In this document: positions 11,335 through 23,736 of the stretch, piece after piece
How the letters are laid out: every line of letters begins with the position of its first letter
Numbering within the stretch: position 1 is the stretch's first letter
Assembly (NCBI GenBank): GCA_023897205.1
Contig: JAHWDD010000002.1
Span: 4,526,001 to 4,590,000, forward strand
Direction of reading: 5' to 3'
Length of the DNA stretch: 64,000 nucleotides
From: Exophiala sp. HKRS030
Lineage: Eukaryota; Ascomycota; Eurotiomycetes; Chaetothyriales; Herpotrichiellaceae
Notes under the pieces: model-generated
The model's database searches: none
The model's input: only the letters and a program-made list of their open reading frames with translations
Told to the model about the DNA's origin: nothing
Made by a program: the position numbers and the translations under genes

Positions 11335-13842
11335 ATGTCGCATATGCTACCTGACCAGAATCTGATCAATCCTCCGCCGGTTGGACAAGACCGCGATCCC
11401 GTGTACGCACCTCGCAAGAAACAGGCGTATGTTCTACTCTTCAAACAGAGAACGTCGGATGTCCGCGTAATCTGAGTCGCGTGCTTGTCGGCTAACCCTG
11501 CGACAGTTGCTCTAGATGCCACACGAAAAGAATAAAGTGCCTCGGTGGTATTCCTCCCTTTAGCCTTGGATTTGGGTTATCTCACTGATTCAATCCGCTT
11601 CAGGCCCGCCGTGTCGGAATTGTGCTCTTTCTTCTCTCCCATGCATTTTCCCGCTGTCCCGCAAGCAACGTAGTCTGAGTATTCAACAACCTACCGTCTC
11701 GTTTACAGGTAATGTACCCGAAGAACGGTTGTCAAGTGCTGGTCCGAGTAGCCTACCTGCAACGTCGACCTCCTTTTGGGTCGAGAGTTATCGCCGTCCA
11801 GAGAAGGACTTCAATTCCAGTCGTTCCAGTCAGAGTCGAGATGGCCAACAAAGGCGCCCAAACTATCGTGGTAACCCGACCGATGAGACCTTTGTCGAGC
11901 AATGCGTGGCGTGGATTGCGGAACAGCGATCAAAGCTGTTGAATCGGGACGATACGACCTTCGATCCATCGTGGGCTTCGTTTGGCCACTCTTCCTTTGA
12001 CCTTATTGACTCTGGCCTTGAAATCTCGATCGACACCGTTCTCTCGCGTCCTGCGCTACCAACTAGGACTTCCAAGCCTGTGAAGATTCGCCTTCCCCCT
12101 TACAACCACAGCATTTATCTCATACAAACCCTGGAAACCTCGATTGGCAATCAACAGCACTATTTTCGGCGAAGAGAGATTCGCAACAAGGTTGCGCAGA
12201 TGCACCAGTCTCCCGATTCGTCTCAAAGCAAGGACCAGGGTTGGCTATGTCATTGGCTTTCTATCGTTGCACTCGGAGAGCTTTATAGCATCAATATGCA
12301 ACCGCAAGCCGATCAACAGAACTCTTTGGCTTCCGGAAAAGCTGCTGGCGTGACTGTCCCAGAGCCGCCAGGTATGGACTATTATCATCAATCTGTGAGC
12401 TTGCTTCAACAAGTGGCCGAAAATCCGGATGTTCAGTACATTGAAACTCTCTGCTTGCTTGCATTATACGCCTTTTCAATCAACCGGATAAATACCGCAT
12501 ACATGTATGTCGGTGTGAGTATGCGAGCGGCTTTGTCTCTTGATCTTCACCGACATCCACTCGATTTCCCTTCAGAACGTTCGAGCTTACCGGCTGTCGA
12601 CCTTGAACATCACAAGAGACTCTTTTGGACAGTTTACTATCAAGACCTGTGTGTATTCATCCTTCGAAGAATCTCAGAAACAACAGCCCGCTGACATTTC
12701 TGACATAGATTGGCTACAAGTGTGACAGGGCGTCCGTGGGGCGTGCTTGACGATGAGATCACGGTCGACTATGCAGACTCAACTCGCCTCTCGAGCGACG
12801 CCATTCTAGAATTCTTCCACGATCAAGAATCGAACATCCATATCGAGCTCATGCGTTTACGAAGCCAAGCTTATTCGTCTTTGTACGGTTATGCAGGCAC
12901 TGCAATAAATCCCTATTCCAATATATCACTTTTTGACTTCAACATCGGCGACAACTTGACGCAGCAGCACTTGGATAAGATCCACGAATTCAACCGAGCC
13001 TTGAATACTTGGGAATGCGAACTACCCACATCAATGAGAATCGTGCGTAATTGGGACGGCTCAATGATCAACTTGACCCGTGTCAATGCGAATCTTTATC
13101 TCATATATCACCAGGTAAGCCATGTTCCGAATTGCTTTATCATTTGTACATCTATCATGTCTGATAACAATGACAGTCCATCTTGGTAATTGTGCGACCA
13201 GCTCTATTCAATGCATACAATTTGTTGTGCAATTCTCAATCCATAACTGCCATGTCCTCCTCCACAACTACAGCTAATCCACGCCACGCTATCCCACCAC
13301 CAATACTTCAGGTATTTTACACATCTTCCATGTCTTCAGCAAGAGAGCTGGCTTCAATTATGCAATGGCTGCGCGAGCAAGGTGCCCTTCGTAAGTATCA
13401 CCACCATCTCCTGCCGCAAGATGTACTTATCTAACCAATGTAGCAACATATTCGTACTTTGCTGCCAGTTTTTCTTTCAGTGCTGCAATAGCTCTTTACG
13501 TAGCCAGAGCACTGAATTTTGCCGTTTACAACGATCCATACCTCATGGGCCTCTTTCCCTTCGAGCAGAGCGATCATAGTGCACTAGAAATCGTGGTTCA
13601 ACTCCTGAATCAGCAAGCTGCTGCGGGAAACGTTCCAGCCACAGAATTCGCGAGACTTTTGCGATTGCTCGATACTAATCTTCAGGCATTACAATCCGCC
13701 ATTCATACAGCAGTGAGTTTTGATGATGTTGACCTTAACTTCTTAGCGCCTGAGATCTTGCTTTCGGTAAGCCTGATGCCTCGTTACGCATGGATCGATG
13801 AAACGTTGTTAACTCTGCGTTCAGGATCGTGAGAATGGTTAG
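11335..13842 (+). CDS. Zn2Cys6 fungal-specific transcription factor
   Basis: Nuclear DNA-binding regulator. Seven exons were reconstructed: 11335-11426, 11507-11547, 11604-12648, 12709-13114, 13177-13390, 13444-13766 and 13825-13842. They sum to 2,139 nt, 712 aa plus stop. The zinc cluster is built across the first two introns: Cys at 32, 35, 42, 48, 51 and 58, a canonical CX2CX6CX5CX2CX6C with a KKQACSRCHTKRIKC core. The middle carries the fungal-specific transcription factor domain (HHKRLFWTVYYQDL then TGRPWG). The last exon is only six codons; without that splice the protein would end 16 codons later at 13832 with a slightly different tail. Position directly after the hydantoinase gene on the same strand suggests it is the pathway-specific regulator; this is inference. 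Confidence 0.88.
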
Positions 13843-15407
13843 GGATTTACCAGCGTTCGAATACACAATCCGTTTAGGTCGGAAGACATACAGGCAGCCA
13901 TGCTATGAGAAAAGGCGACCTACTGTCTCACAAGACGCTACCCACTATGTGCTCTAGCAATATGAACACGTGATGGACACCCGACAACCCCAATACAGGC
14001 ATTGCAAAGCCGTAAGGTACATCAATACAGTGATAAATGAGGACTCGCCATAACAAGCAAATGCACAGACTGCAGCCACACGAATGTCTCCACCAAGGTC
14101 ACATCGAATCCAACCGTTGGGTTCGCAACAGGAAACTCAGCTCGAGCCGGGTCATGGCTCGCTGGAGAGGCTGGGGTTACTAGCCGTCTGAAGTATGGAT
14201 TGACTCGAAAGTGGCATCGATTGTACCCGAAATGGCGAATTAGTGACAAACACGTCTTGCTGCACTTTCGAGGCATCAATGGGGCTTTCCACAAGAATCT
14301 GACATGGACAGCAACGTGCAGATGGGCTGGCGTGGGTCTCATACAGCTTTGATGATGCCAGAGCAAATGCTTTGAAGGTAGACAGATACTGAATGTAAGC
14401 AGGTAAAAAGGTGAAGGAGAGGCAATGAGCACACAGACTCTGGGACTGTCGCTATGAACACAACGAAGAAGCCGATGGCGCGAAACCAAAACTTGAACAT
14501 CCTTGCCAGAAGGCAAAATTTCGAGAGCGCATGACTGGCTAAACTTGTAATGATGATCTTCACAGGATACTTGGGCTGGTGGACATCTATTAGGGAGTAT
14601 CACTAATGAAGGTAGACCATGCACATTGCAAGGAAACACGCCCAGGAGGAGAAGTCTGCACGTGACTGTTATCCTCCCTTGTTTCCTGGTGGAAGCCAAG
14701 CGTGGCCAAGGTCGATTCTCACCAAACCGTGATGTCACGCCTTCTGCATCGCTATTTCTGTCGTATATCACAGGCACGATGGCATTGACCCAAATCCTTG
14801 CGCAAGCTGGAGACGAGAAAGGATGTGTTGCATCTGTATGGACGGCTTTGCGTCCACAACGCAATCGATACAAGTCGTGACGAGCTTGGTGCAGCTTTTC
14901 TGAGGCGAGCATATCAGATTCACTAGTCATCAACTGTTGTCTCATCGGGTCTCAATACCGGTTCCTGTCGTCAGCGAACAATCTACAATTACTCCACGAT
15001 CATTGGCTGATCTAATCGTTCACACTTCCGGTCTGGGGATGAGAGATCTTCCCGCCATGCACATATCACTGTGAATATGGAGAAAATGCTTCGCTTACAG
15101 TCAACATCCACCAAGAGAAACCGTATTCAGCGTGTCGGGTGGTGCTTCCGTCTCTTCTCAAAACTTCGTGGTCCAAACGCCTGACGTTTGACCAGATATT
15201 TTGTACATGAAATCATGCTCTTACACGGACTTAACGATGTTGGCGACGATTTTACAGTAAGTCCAAGTCAAGGAGACAGTGGGGTATATTCCGATTGCCC
15301 GCTTCGAAAATATCATTTCTCCCTGTCTACCTAAGTTATCTCCGCCCCAGTTACTGTTCTTCAAGCTGTGGAATTGCTGTCCTCGGAACTTCATCACCGC
15401 TGTCAAT
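13843..15407. other. intergenic; contains one long unexplained minus-strand open frame
   Basis: No supported gene. An intronless 307-codon frame runs on the minus strand from 14945 to 14022, but its translation is rich in Cys, His and Arg, has no recognisable motif and overlaps a 74-codon frame and an 84-codon plus-strand frame. The right end (about 15100-15407) is the likely catalase promoter and 5' UTR. Confidence 0.35.
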
Positions 15408-17642
15408 ATGTCGCATCCTATTCAAGCCATCCAGGAGCTGGCCGGCGCTGCTGGTGCGGACCCTCGGCCAATGCAACGAGCCACGTTATTTCAAGGCCTC
15501 AACGACGGACCAGCGTCCATTGCTGCTAAGATTACAGGTGTATCAAACGCAGGTAAAAAGCAAGATGATGGACCGTATCATACCAACAATGATGGTATCC
15601 CATGGCCGGCACCAGATCATAGCAAGACCATCGGTGGTATCCCTGTTGCCAGCGATATCTTTTTATTCCAGAAGCAGCAGGCTTTCAATCGGCATAAGCT
15701 ATTGGAACGAATGGTCCATCCTTGTACGTGAACCATCCTTCTGTGACCACGGTGACTGACCCTTCCTAGGCGGAAGTGGCGCATTCGGGTACTTTGAAAC
15801 CACCAAAGATATGTCCAACTTGACCAAGGTACGTTGAATAGCCCATGACCGAGACTCCCTATAGCTAAAGACTCTGGAAGGCAAACTTCCTTCAAGGTTC
15901 TGGTACCAAGACACCCATCTTTATCCGCTATTCGACCGTCACTCTGGGACGAGAGTTTCCAGACCTGGCCAGAAACCCTCGTGGATTTGCTGTGAAGTTC
16001 TACACAGGGGAGGGGAATTATGATGTTGTTGGACTCAACTTCGTACGTGCTACTTTGTGTCTCAACATCTGGTGCTCAGAATACTGATTCAAATGTGCGA
16101 ACCAGCCCGTGTTTTTCTGTCGTGACCCCATTCAAGGCCCAGATGTCATTCGAAGTCAAGGGCGACGACCTGACAACTTTCTTCTCGACTACAATGCCAC
16201 CTTTGATCTCCTAGCACACACACCCGAGGCGTAAGCGTCCAGCCCAAGAGTGCAGCCCAGGACTCAGCTGACGAAGCATTATAGCAACCATGCTGGAATG
16301 ATGTTTTTCAGCGACCACGGCACGCCGGATGGATGGACCAATTTCCATGGTTATGGCTGTCATACATTCAAATGGTATTGACATAATGCCTTTCCAATCA
16401 TTACCAGAGGAGTCGATCAACTAACGAGATCTGTCAGGGTCAACAAAAAAGGCGAGTTCGTCTATGTCAAATACCACTTCCTTGCGGATGGTGGGCAAAA
16501 GACCCTCACTCGTCAAGAGGCCGTCGAGTTGTCCGGTATCAACCCAGATTACTCGAAACAACAGCTCTGGGAATCCATCGAACGTGGAGACAAGATCTCC
16601 TATACAGCACACGTGCAGATCATGGAGCCAGAGGAGGCTGATCCCCTCAAGTTGGGCTTCGATCCATTCGACGTGACCAAGATCTGGCCCAGAGACCAAT
16701 TCCCGGTATGTAATACTCCCCTGCACTGTTGAAAGGGTGTGATTAGCACAAACACAACATTCCTATCAACCTTCAGAGCTTATCAACTGACGCCCATCTT
16801 CTCCCACCGAGCAGATGCACGAATTCGGCAAACTTCACGTTACCAAGAACCCGGAGAATTACCACCGAGATGTCGAGCAAGCAGCCTTCTCGCCAGGCGC
16901 CATGGTGCCAGGAATCGAAGACAGTCCCGACCCACTGCTTCAGTTCCGCATGTTTTTCTACCGCGACGCTCAATATCATCGACTCGGCAGCACCAACTAC
17001 CACCAAATCCCAGGTAAGCTACGACTCTAACAAGAAAGCAGCTTTGTCCCCTACCCCTTTCCTACTAGGCACCCGACTAACGCCCATATCTTCCTCTCCA
17101 CAGTCAACTGCCCATTCATGGCCGGATCGATGTCCAGCCTCAACTTCGACGGAACGATGCGCACCGACGCCAACCACGGTGGCAACCCGGACTACGCGCC
17201 GAACAGCTACACGCCGTTATCCAAGTTCCGACCCGACACCGCTAATGCTCCCTACGCAGTATCCGACCCCATCGTATCGCGCAAGTCGCACTTCTACCAC
17301 GAAGGCAAGACGTCCGAATACGACCAGGCGCGCACGCTGTACGAGAGGGTCATGACCAGCCAGCAGCGCGACCACCTCCACAGCAACACGGCCGTGATGC
17401 TGGCGCACGTGTCGGACCAGAAGATCCTGACCCTGTATCTGGGCCAGCTGTATAACATCAAGCCCAGCTATGCGCAGGCCGTCTATGATCTGTTGCCGGA
17501 GGGGAAGAAGAGGTTTGAGTTTGCTGAGGTCCAAGAGGCGAGCAAGGGCGCGGAGAAGAGGACCAAGACGCCCGCTTTCTTGCATAATAATGATCAAGAG
17601 AGGTTGGTCGGTATGCCTGCGCCGGGGGTCTACAGTTTGTAA
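15408..17642 (+). CDS. small-subunit monofunctional heme catalase
   Basis: Dismutates hydrogen peroxide to water and oxygen. Eight exons: 15408-15723, 15770-15828, 15881-16042, 16106-16230, 16285-16374, 16438-16705, 16815-17013, 17104-17642. All introns are GT-AG and the sum is 1,758 nt (585 aa). The active-site His lies in [16 protein letters not shown], where Pro-Cys replaces the common Ala-Lys. The heme-distal stretch [13 protein letters not shown], the Asn in [12 protein letters not shown] neighbourhood, and the heme-ligand Tyr motif [14 protein letters not shown] are all present. The length fits the small-subunit type without the C-terminal flavodoxin-like domain of large catalases. No clear signal peptide is present and the C-terminus YSL is not a standard SKL-type peroxisomal signal, so a cytosolic location is likely. 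It follows the hydantoinase cluster but need not belong to it. Confidence 0.93.
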
Positions 17643-18283
17643 GAAGCCTTGGTGCTAGAAGAGGATGCCATGAATTCATCCGTCCAACGAGGAAAACTGA
17701 TACGTCTTCGGATGAGTTGCCGCGGATTTAACAGTGATAGCTCATCATAACCTGTTATGGTCGAGAACAATACTCTTGGCACTCATGAGTATAACTAGTC
17801 TCAATTCTACGTAACTGATCTAGATCTGATAACAATGTCCTTCACCAAGCCTAGACGGTCGTTGCAATCATGTTGACGCTGCTGTTCGCTTCTATTGCTA
17901 TGTGCTAAACGATGCTACCTGAAGTGGGTGGACTGAAGAACATCTTTTTCCAGCTTCATCTTTCAGCAGCAGATGATTCCAGCCATCTTGTTGTTGCTCC
18001 TGGTTTTTCATGGTATCCTCAAGCTTCATCGGGATGCCATTGCAATATCCCATCTTCGACGACGAAGTCCGGTATGAGGTCGGGAGACATTGGCTGCAAT
18101 CATGAAAAGTGTTCTGCCAGCTCAAAGATACTGGGGAGATGTCATCAGAGAGCTCCGAGCGTCGAATCGTCAAAGTCATCGATAAGCCAAAGATGCTGTG
18201 GTCATAAGTATAGTGCAGGCCGGATCCTCCACATGCAGATGCACCCTGTTGAGTGAAAGTTGGAAACCTTCGCAGCTCTATTT
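17643..18283. other. intergenic between convergent catalase and top1
   Basis: 641 bp holding the 3' UTRs of the two converging genes. Open frames on both strands (for example 17898-18296 minus) overlap each other and show no domain. Nothing else is seen. Confidence 0.5.
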
Positions 18284-21106
18284 CTAGAAGCTCCAATCTT
18301 CGTCAACCGACTTGATTGCCCACTCGAACTTCTCCCTCAGGGTCTTGGAGAAGAATCGTTCGATAGGAACCCCAAACTTCTTGGAGAAGACCACAGTTAG
18401 GCGAGGATCGATGTAATTCTGCGAAATCCATTAGCCAAGGAATAAATGTCAGATCTTGTGGATTGAATACTCACAATCTTGGATGTTCCCAAGGCCACCT
18501 CTTTATTGTTCTCCTTGTCTTCAGCTTGCAGCGCCATTGTAGCGATTCTTGCATCGAGCTTCTTGACACTGTCCTCAAGTTTTTCAATAGTAGGCGACTT
18601 GCCCTCGGCTTCTACCTTTTTCGTCTTCATTTCCTTCTTGAACTTCTTTTCCAATTCCTTTGCGGCATCAAGTCGTTCAGTCAATTCTTTCGCTTTCATT
18701 TCTTTTTCACCTTCAGCCTTGAGCTTCTCGTTCTCCTTCTCAAACTTTTTAGTGATTTTGGTCTTTTGCTCTTCCACTAGGAATGCCTGATGCTCTATGA
18801 TCCAGGCATCATCCAAGTCCTCTGGCAATTCAAAGTACTCGGCACCCTTCTTCTTCTTGATTTTGGGATCTACATCAAGCATCATCTGCTTCAATCGCCA
18901 TTGCTGATACTTAAGACCTTTCAAACGGTCGCCAAGTTTCTCCATCTGACCGGCATGACCGGCGCCAACTGTCCTTTTATGGTTGCAAAGAATAGCAACC
19001 TTTCGGTTGGCATCGTTATAGTCTTTGATCTTCTCGGCAATAGAGCCTTCTGACTTCATTTCGTTCAACAGCCGAGACATGGTAAATGACGCATTGTAGG
19101 TACGGAACACCTTTGCGGTAAGACCGGGCATGTAATTCTTGAGATGGTTGTTCAGCTGACTTGTGGTAAGTCGATCGAAGATATCATCGCCCTCTCCCTT
19201 TGGTGGCTTCTTGAAGATCTTGAGATTCTTGAAAACCTGAGGGTCGACCTCGTCAAACTCTTCATGAAAGCGGATGCTGTCTTTACCCAGGAAGTCGAAA
19301 ATGACAGTGGAAGGGGCACGTAATGTGATGTGCTCATACTTCAACGAGCAGCAGCCTACAGTGTCTGCTTCATCCTCTCCCTTTTCATTGCCGGCACGAA
19401 GGGCGAATTTGTCGATCAGGTACATGGCTGTGGCTTTTTGACGGTCAGCCATCAGCTCTGATTTCAAGTCCTTCTTGTAGTCCTTTCGGATCCGATCGAT
19501 GTGCTTTTTCAATTCACGAGCTTTTTCGAATTTCTTGTAGTCACTTTGGCCTTTGACATCTGAATTTGCTGCAAGCATGACGTATTTATAGTTGCCATTG
19601 ATGTTCTCCTGCCACATGGCAAGCCACGTGCCCTGCTTGTCGTGTTTTATTTCTTTCCACTTGTGACCTTCTGGTGGTGGCGGGACAGTTGCTTCCTTGC
19701 CAATGTTGATGGTAATTTGTTCTGGCTGGACTCTGGTCTTCACTTTGCCGGTTTTGGGGTGTTCGCCACGACCACGAAACAGACCAGGGGGTTCAACACG
19801 AAAGTTGCCAACCTTTTGTTTCTTACCATCCCAGGTGCAATACATATAAGGTGCTTCGAGCTTGTCTTTTTCGGCCTTGGCAGCCTTCTTTTCTGCCGTT
19901 GACATAGCTTTCTTGGCCTCTCTTTGTGCATCGTAATATTCGAAGATTGGTTTGAAGTCACACTTTGAAAATTCCTTGATGTCAACCTTGTTGCCATTCT
20001 TGTCCTTGGCACCTCCAGTTTTCTTTAGGATATCTTTGAAATCCGCAAAGAAGTTCTTCTGGAAGGTTGGATTTTCGACATTATGAGTTGAGTTGAGCAT
20101 ACCACCAAAGAAGCCTGCCACCTCCTCCGCTTCTGGATGTAGAGTGACAGGAACGCCGTCATATCTGAGTTTGACATTTTTTGGCAGAGGCTCATAGGGC
20201 GGGGGGAATACCACACCACTGTGTTGAAGAGTTTCCCATTTGTTTGTGCCATCACCCTTGGTTGGATCCTCCCACCAGTTCAACTGAGCTTCGTCGTCTT
20301 CTTCATCTTCTGGATCAGCGGTTTCCTCTTTCTTGACCACTTTAGTCTTTTTAGTGGGTACAGAAGATCCAGAGCTGGTCTTCTTCGTAGAGGTAGTGGC
20401 GGCGCGCTTCGCTAATGGTTTATCGTCATCACTCGAGTCTGACCTTTTAATTTTCTTCGGAGCTGGGGTAGCCTTCTTCGTTGCTTTTGCAGCATCCTTC
20501 TGTTCGTTCTTTCGGATTTGCTTTGCTTCCTTCTCGGCAGCCCTTTCAATATTTTGCTTCTCTTTGACAAGTTTCTTTTGTAGAGGCACGTCTGAATCGG
20601 ATGATTCGCCAATCTGAGCATAGCTGGCACGTGGTGGTTTCGTAGCAACTTTGCCATTGGGTTTGGCCTTTGAGACGAGCGGAGCATCATCGGAATCAGA
20701 CTCTACTGCAACATTGGCAGTCCGCCTTTTCTTACTCAATGGTAGATCGTCATCGCTGCTTTCAGCATCCGCGTATTCAGGTCTGGCGAGGGACTCGCGA
20801 ACTTTACGCTTGGCAATACCATTTGTTTGAGAGTTGCTTGCATCGGCCATGTTTGTGTCTCCATCCTCTTCCTTTATGATGCCGTTGACCATGGAAATAC
20901 CCGGTACCACTCGACCATTTGTGGGGATTTGTCGGTCCAGAACAGCATCAACACTGGATGGAATTTTGGCGGTTGACAGGGGAGGATGATCTAGTCATCA
21001 ATGTGTTAGTGCACAGTGTGCGTGAACGTGACTGTATCATACCTCTGTTTGCGCCGTTTGTTTTCCTAGACCCAGCGAGGGGTACGTCGTCGTCCGAAGA
21101 AGACAT
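18284..21106 (-). CDS. top1: DNA topoisomerase I (type IB)
   Basis: Nuclear enzyme that relaxes supercoils by making a transient 3'-phosphotyrosine nick. Exons on the minus strand: 21106-21043, 20990-18475 and 18418-18284 (2,715 nt, 904 aa). The N-terminus opens [12 protein letters not shown] and is a charged, disordered, Lys/Ser/Asp-rich region. The core domain follows ([36 protein letters not shown], which carries active-site Arg; then a Lys/Glu coiled-coil linker around residues 720-830). The catalytic Tyr is residue 862 in [11 protein letters not shown] and is encoded entirely by the short last exon, just after a 56-nt intron. The protein ends DEDWSF. Reading through that intron would give a protein without the active site. 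It is divergent from the ATP synthase gamma gene. Confidence 0.96.
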
Positions 21107-22074
21107 AATGTGCGTAAGAAAAGAAATCTTTCTAAGGAGTTGAGGTGGTTGACGGTGGATTGAACCAAGAATTAAACCGGTTGGTGGTGCAACGCGTGTT
21201 GTGAGTGTTGGTAGGCTCAGGAGCGATCGAAAGGCGCGGTGCAGAGGTGAAATATTGACGGATGTGTTAGATCGGTAAAGAATGTGACAATGATGATCGA
21301 GTTTGGTGAGAAAAGAGGAATCGAGTTCAAATCAAAAAAATTGCGGGGACGAACATGAAAAGAGATGTAAGGTGGAACAAATTAAGAGAAGTAGAGGAGA
21401 GGAAGAATTGGTAGAGTAGAAAAGGGTGGTAGAGGAAAGAAAGCGAAGTTGAAGGAGTGCCGACGGGCTTTCGAAGGGAGACGGCGAGCAAAGGCCCACC
21501 GAAGGTCCAAAGTTGAGGTTCTCACGGATCTTCTTGGACTTGGAGGGATAGCAGCCTCAGGTCGCCAGTGCCAGGAGACTTTAACCCGCTTTAGGCATCT
21601 TTGCCTCCAATACTCTATCTTTCTCCAGACCACATTTCAGTAGCCACTAGCCACCCTATTAGTAACTGACACTGGTTGGATGTACGAGAAGGTGCACGAT
21701 CCAGGGCAAGCAACTAACTAGCATAGTTTAAGCGGATTCTCCTTGGGCAAAGACGCGGACGATTGGCAGAGAGCATAGCCAACGGTGCTCTAGGGAGTCG
21801 GGACAAAGTCATTCTTCACGCCTGTCGGGGTGGGACTGGGACAATAAGTCACGTGGTGAGATACACGTGATCTGATGCAGCGGCATAATCACGTGTAAAC
21901 TAGTCCCACCATGGTTAGAAACCTTTGAGCTTCCCTCCCGAGTCGGAGAGCAATTGGAATTGACTGCAAATTGGTCCTCCCTCGTCGTCGTCAATCTCCT
22001 CTCTCAACCAAACACCTTTACTTCCTTCCTGACGTTGCTCCTCTACAGTATCGTCGTAAGCTTGTCTACGCACG
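21107..22074. promoter_or_regulatory. divergent promoter of top1 and atp3 with a CACGTG cluster
   Basis: 968 bp between divergent starts. Three CACGTG boxes lie within 46 bp at 21850, 21864 and 21890, about 200 bp before the atp3 start. Such E-boxes are bound by Cbf1-like bHLH factors in fungi; which factor acts here is not known. The left part is purine-rich. The open frames here are short and featureless. Confidence 0.45.
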
Positions 22075-23151
22075 ATGCTGTCTAGAGCCGTGAGACCCGC
22101 CCTGAGCGCCGGCAATCTGGTCCTGGCCAGGTAAGAAAGCTCTTTTCCTGCGCACACTTTGTACTCTCAAGCTTCTCCGGTCACCCAACTAATATTCCCT
22201 AGATCTGCTGTGCCTCAGACCGCCGGATATGCTACCCTTCGAGAAATTGAAAGTACGACAAGACCGTTCATTAGACATCGATCCCAAAAACTAACCCCTT
22301 CCTAACAGGCCGACTGAAGTCTATTCGCAACATCGAAAAGATCACAAAAACCATGAAAATCGTCGCCTCTACGAAGCTCACTCGTGCCCAGAAAGCCATG
22401 GTCGATTCTCGTGCATACGGTGAAGCTGCCAAGCAGGTCTATGAGGAGGCTGAAACAAAGGCTCTCGAGGACAAGAAAACCCTCTTGGTTGTTGCCAGTT
22501 CCGACAAAGGTTTATGCGGTGGTATTCATTCCGGTCTGACGCGTGCCACTCGTCGACTGCTCGAAAGTGATCCCAGCTTGGATCTTGCCGTCGTTGGAGA
22601 GAAATCCAAGGCTCAACTTGGTCGTTCAAACGGCAAGAACATTGTCTTGAGCTTTGCCGGTGTTGGAAAAGAGGTTCCGACTTTTGCTGATGCCCAAGCC
22701 ATCGCCGATCAATTGGTTCTCTTGCCGGAGGAATACGCAAGTATCAAGATCTTGTACAACAAATTCATCAACGCCCAAAGCTACGAACCTACGATCATCG
22801 AAGCATATTCAGAGGAGGCTATCACTTCATCACCCAATTTTGCCGCCTTTGAAATCGATGATGAGGTTCTTGCCAATCTCCGCGAATACTCTTTGGCCAA
22901 CTCACTGTTTTGGGCTCTTGCTGAAGGTCATGCCTGTGAGATCTCTGCTCGAAGAAACGCCATGGATGTGAGTGAAATGTCAAACCCATTCTCCCTTTTT
23001 TTGTACTGACAACGATTTCTAGAACGCGTCCAAGAATGCTGGTGATATGATCAGTCGCTTTACGATCTTGTACAACAGAACCCGACAAGCTGTCATTACT
23101 GGAGAATTGGTCGAAATTATTACTGGTGCCACTGCCTCAGAGGACATGTAA
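22075..23151 (+). CDS. atp3: mitochondrial F1-ATP synthase gamma subunit
   Basis: Central rotor stalk of F1Fo-ATP synthase in the mitochondrial matrix. Exons: 22075-22130, 22203-22252, 22309-22967 and 23023-23151 (894 nt, 297 aa). The first exon codes an Arg/Ala-rich presequence opening [13 protein letters not shown]. The conserved N-terminal helix [19 protein letters not shown] follows the second intron, then [13 protein letters not shown], and the C-terminal helix ends with [21 protein letters not shown]. Length and both terminal helices match the family. All three introns are GT-AG and frame-preserving. Confidence 0.96.
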
Positions 23152-23736
23152 GCGAGGAGACGATACCAACGTATCCTGATTTTACTAGAAAGGAAAAGAA
23201 AATTCAACAATGGCCAGTTGTACATAAAACAACACAATTCAAAGTTATTCCCTTACTTTCCGTGTCCCTTTCCTGCTTGTATGGCTAAGATGATTATTGA
23301 ACCAAGAATCTTTGACCTCGCGACCGTGAGTGTTACACATTTTCAATGTCCCATGCCGCGTTTCTTTGTCAATGACCGACATCTTTTGATTTCGCTGTCG
23401 CCCTCAGCCGCTTTCACAAGCTGCATCATGTTTGCCTTTTGATCTACTGGTGTTTGATGTTTCCTCGGAGCCTGGACCAACCTGTTCCTTCTCACCGACA
23501 AGCAGATACATCTGTTATCATGCTTCTCTATCCCTACGTTAGGTTCTTAATACCAACAGCTGTTCCTCTTCACCGGGCCCTGCTTCTTCTCAGCCTTGCA
23601 TGGGTAGATGTCTAGACACACCAAGATATCAACCGCCGACTGATCAATCCAGACCATCATCGTTATCAACATATCAACTAAGCTCAACAGCTTCAATACC
23701 TTTTTACACGGCATTTCTTGAAATCCATACCGCATC
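23152..23736. other. intergenic downstream of atp3
   Basis: 585 bp with only short overlapping open frames. It holds the atp3 3' UTR and probably the 5' flank of the orphan gene that follows. Nothing else is seen. Confidence 0.45.

Noticed and set aside
15408..17642. Catalase as a pseudogene because its frame is broken many times
   Set aside because: Seven normal GT-AG introns explain every break and the summed exons are an exact multiple of three.
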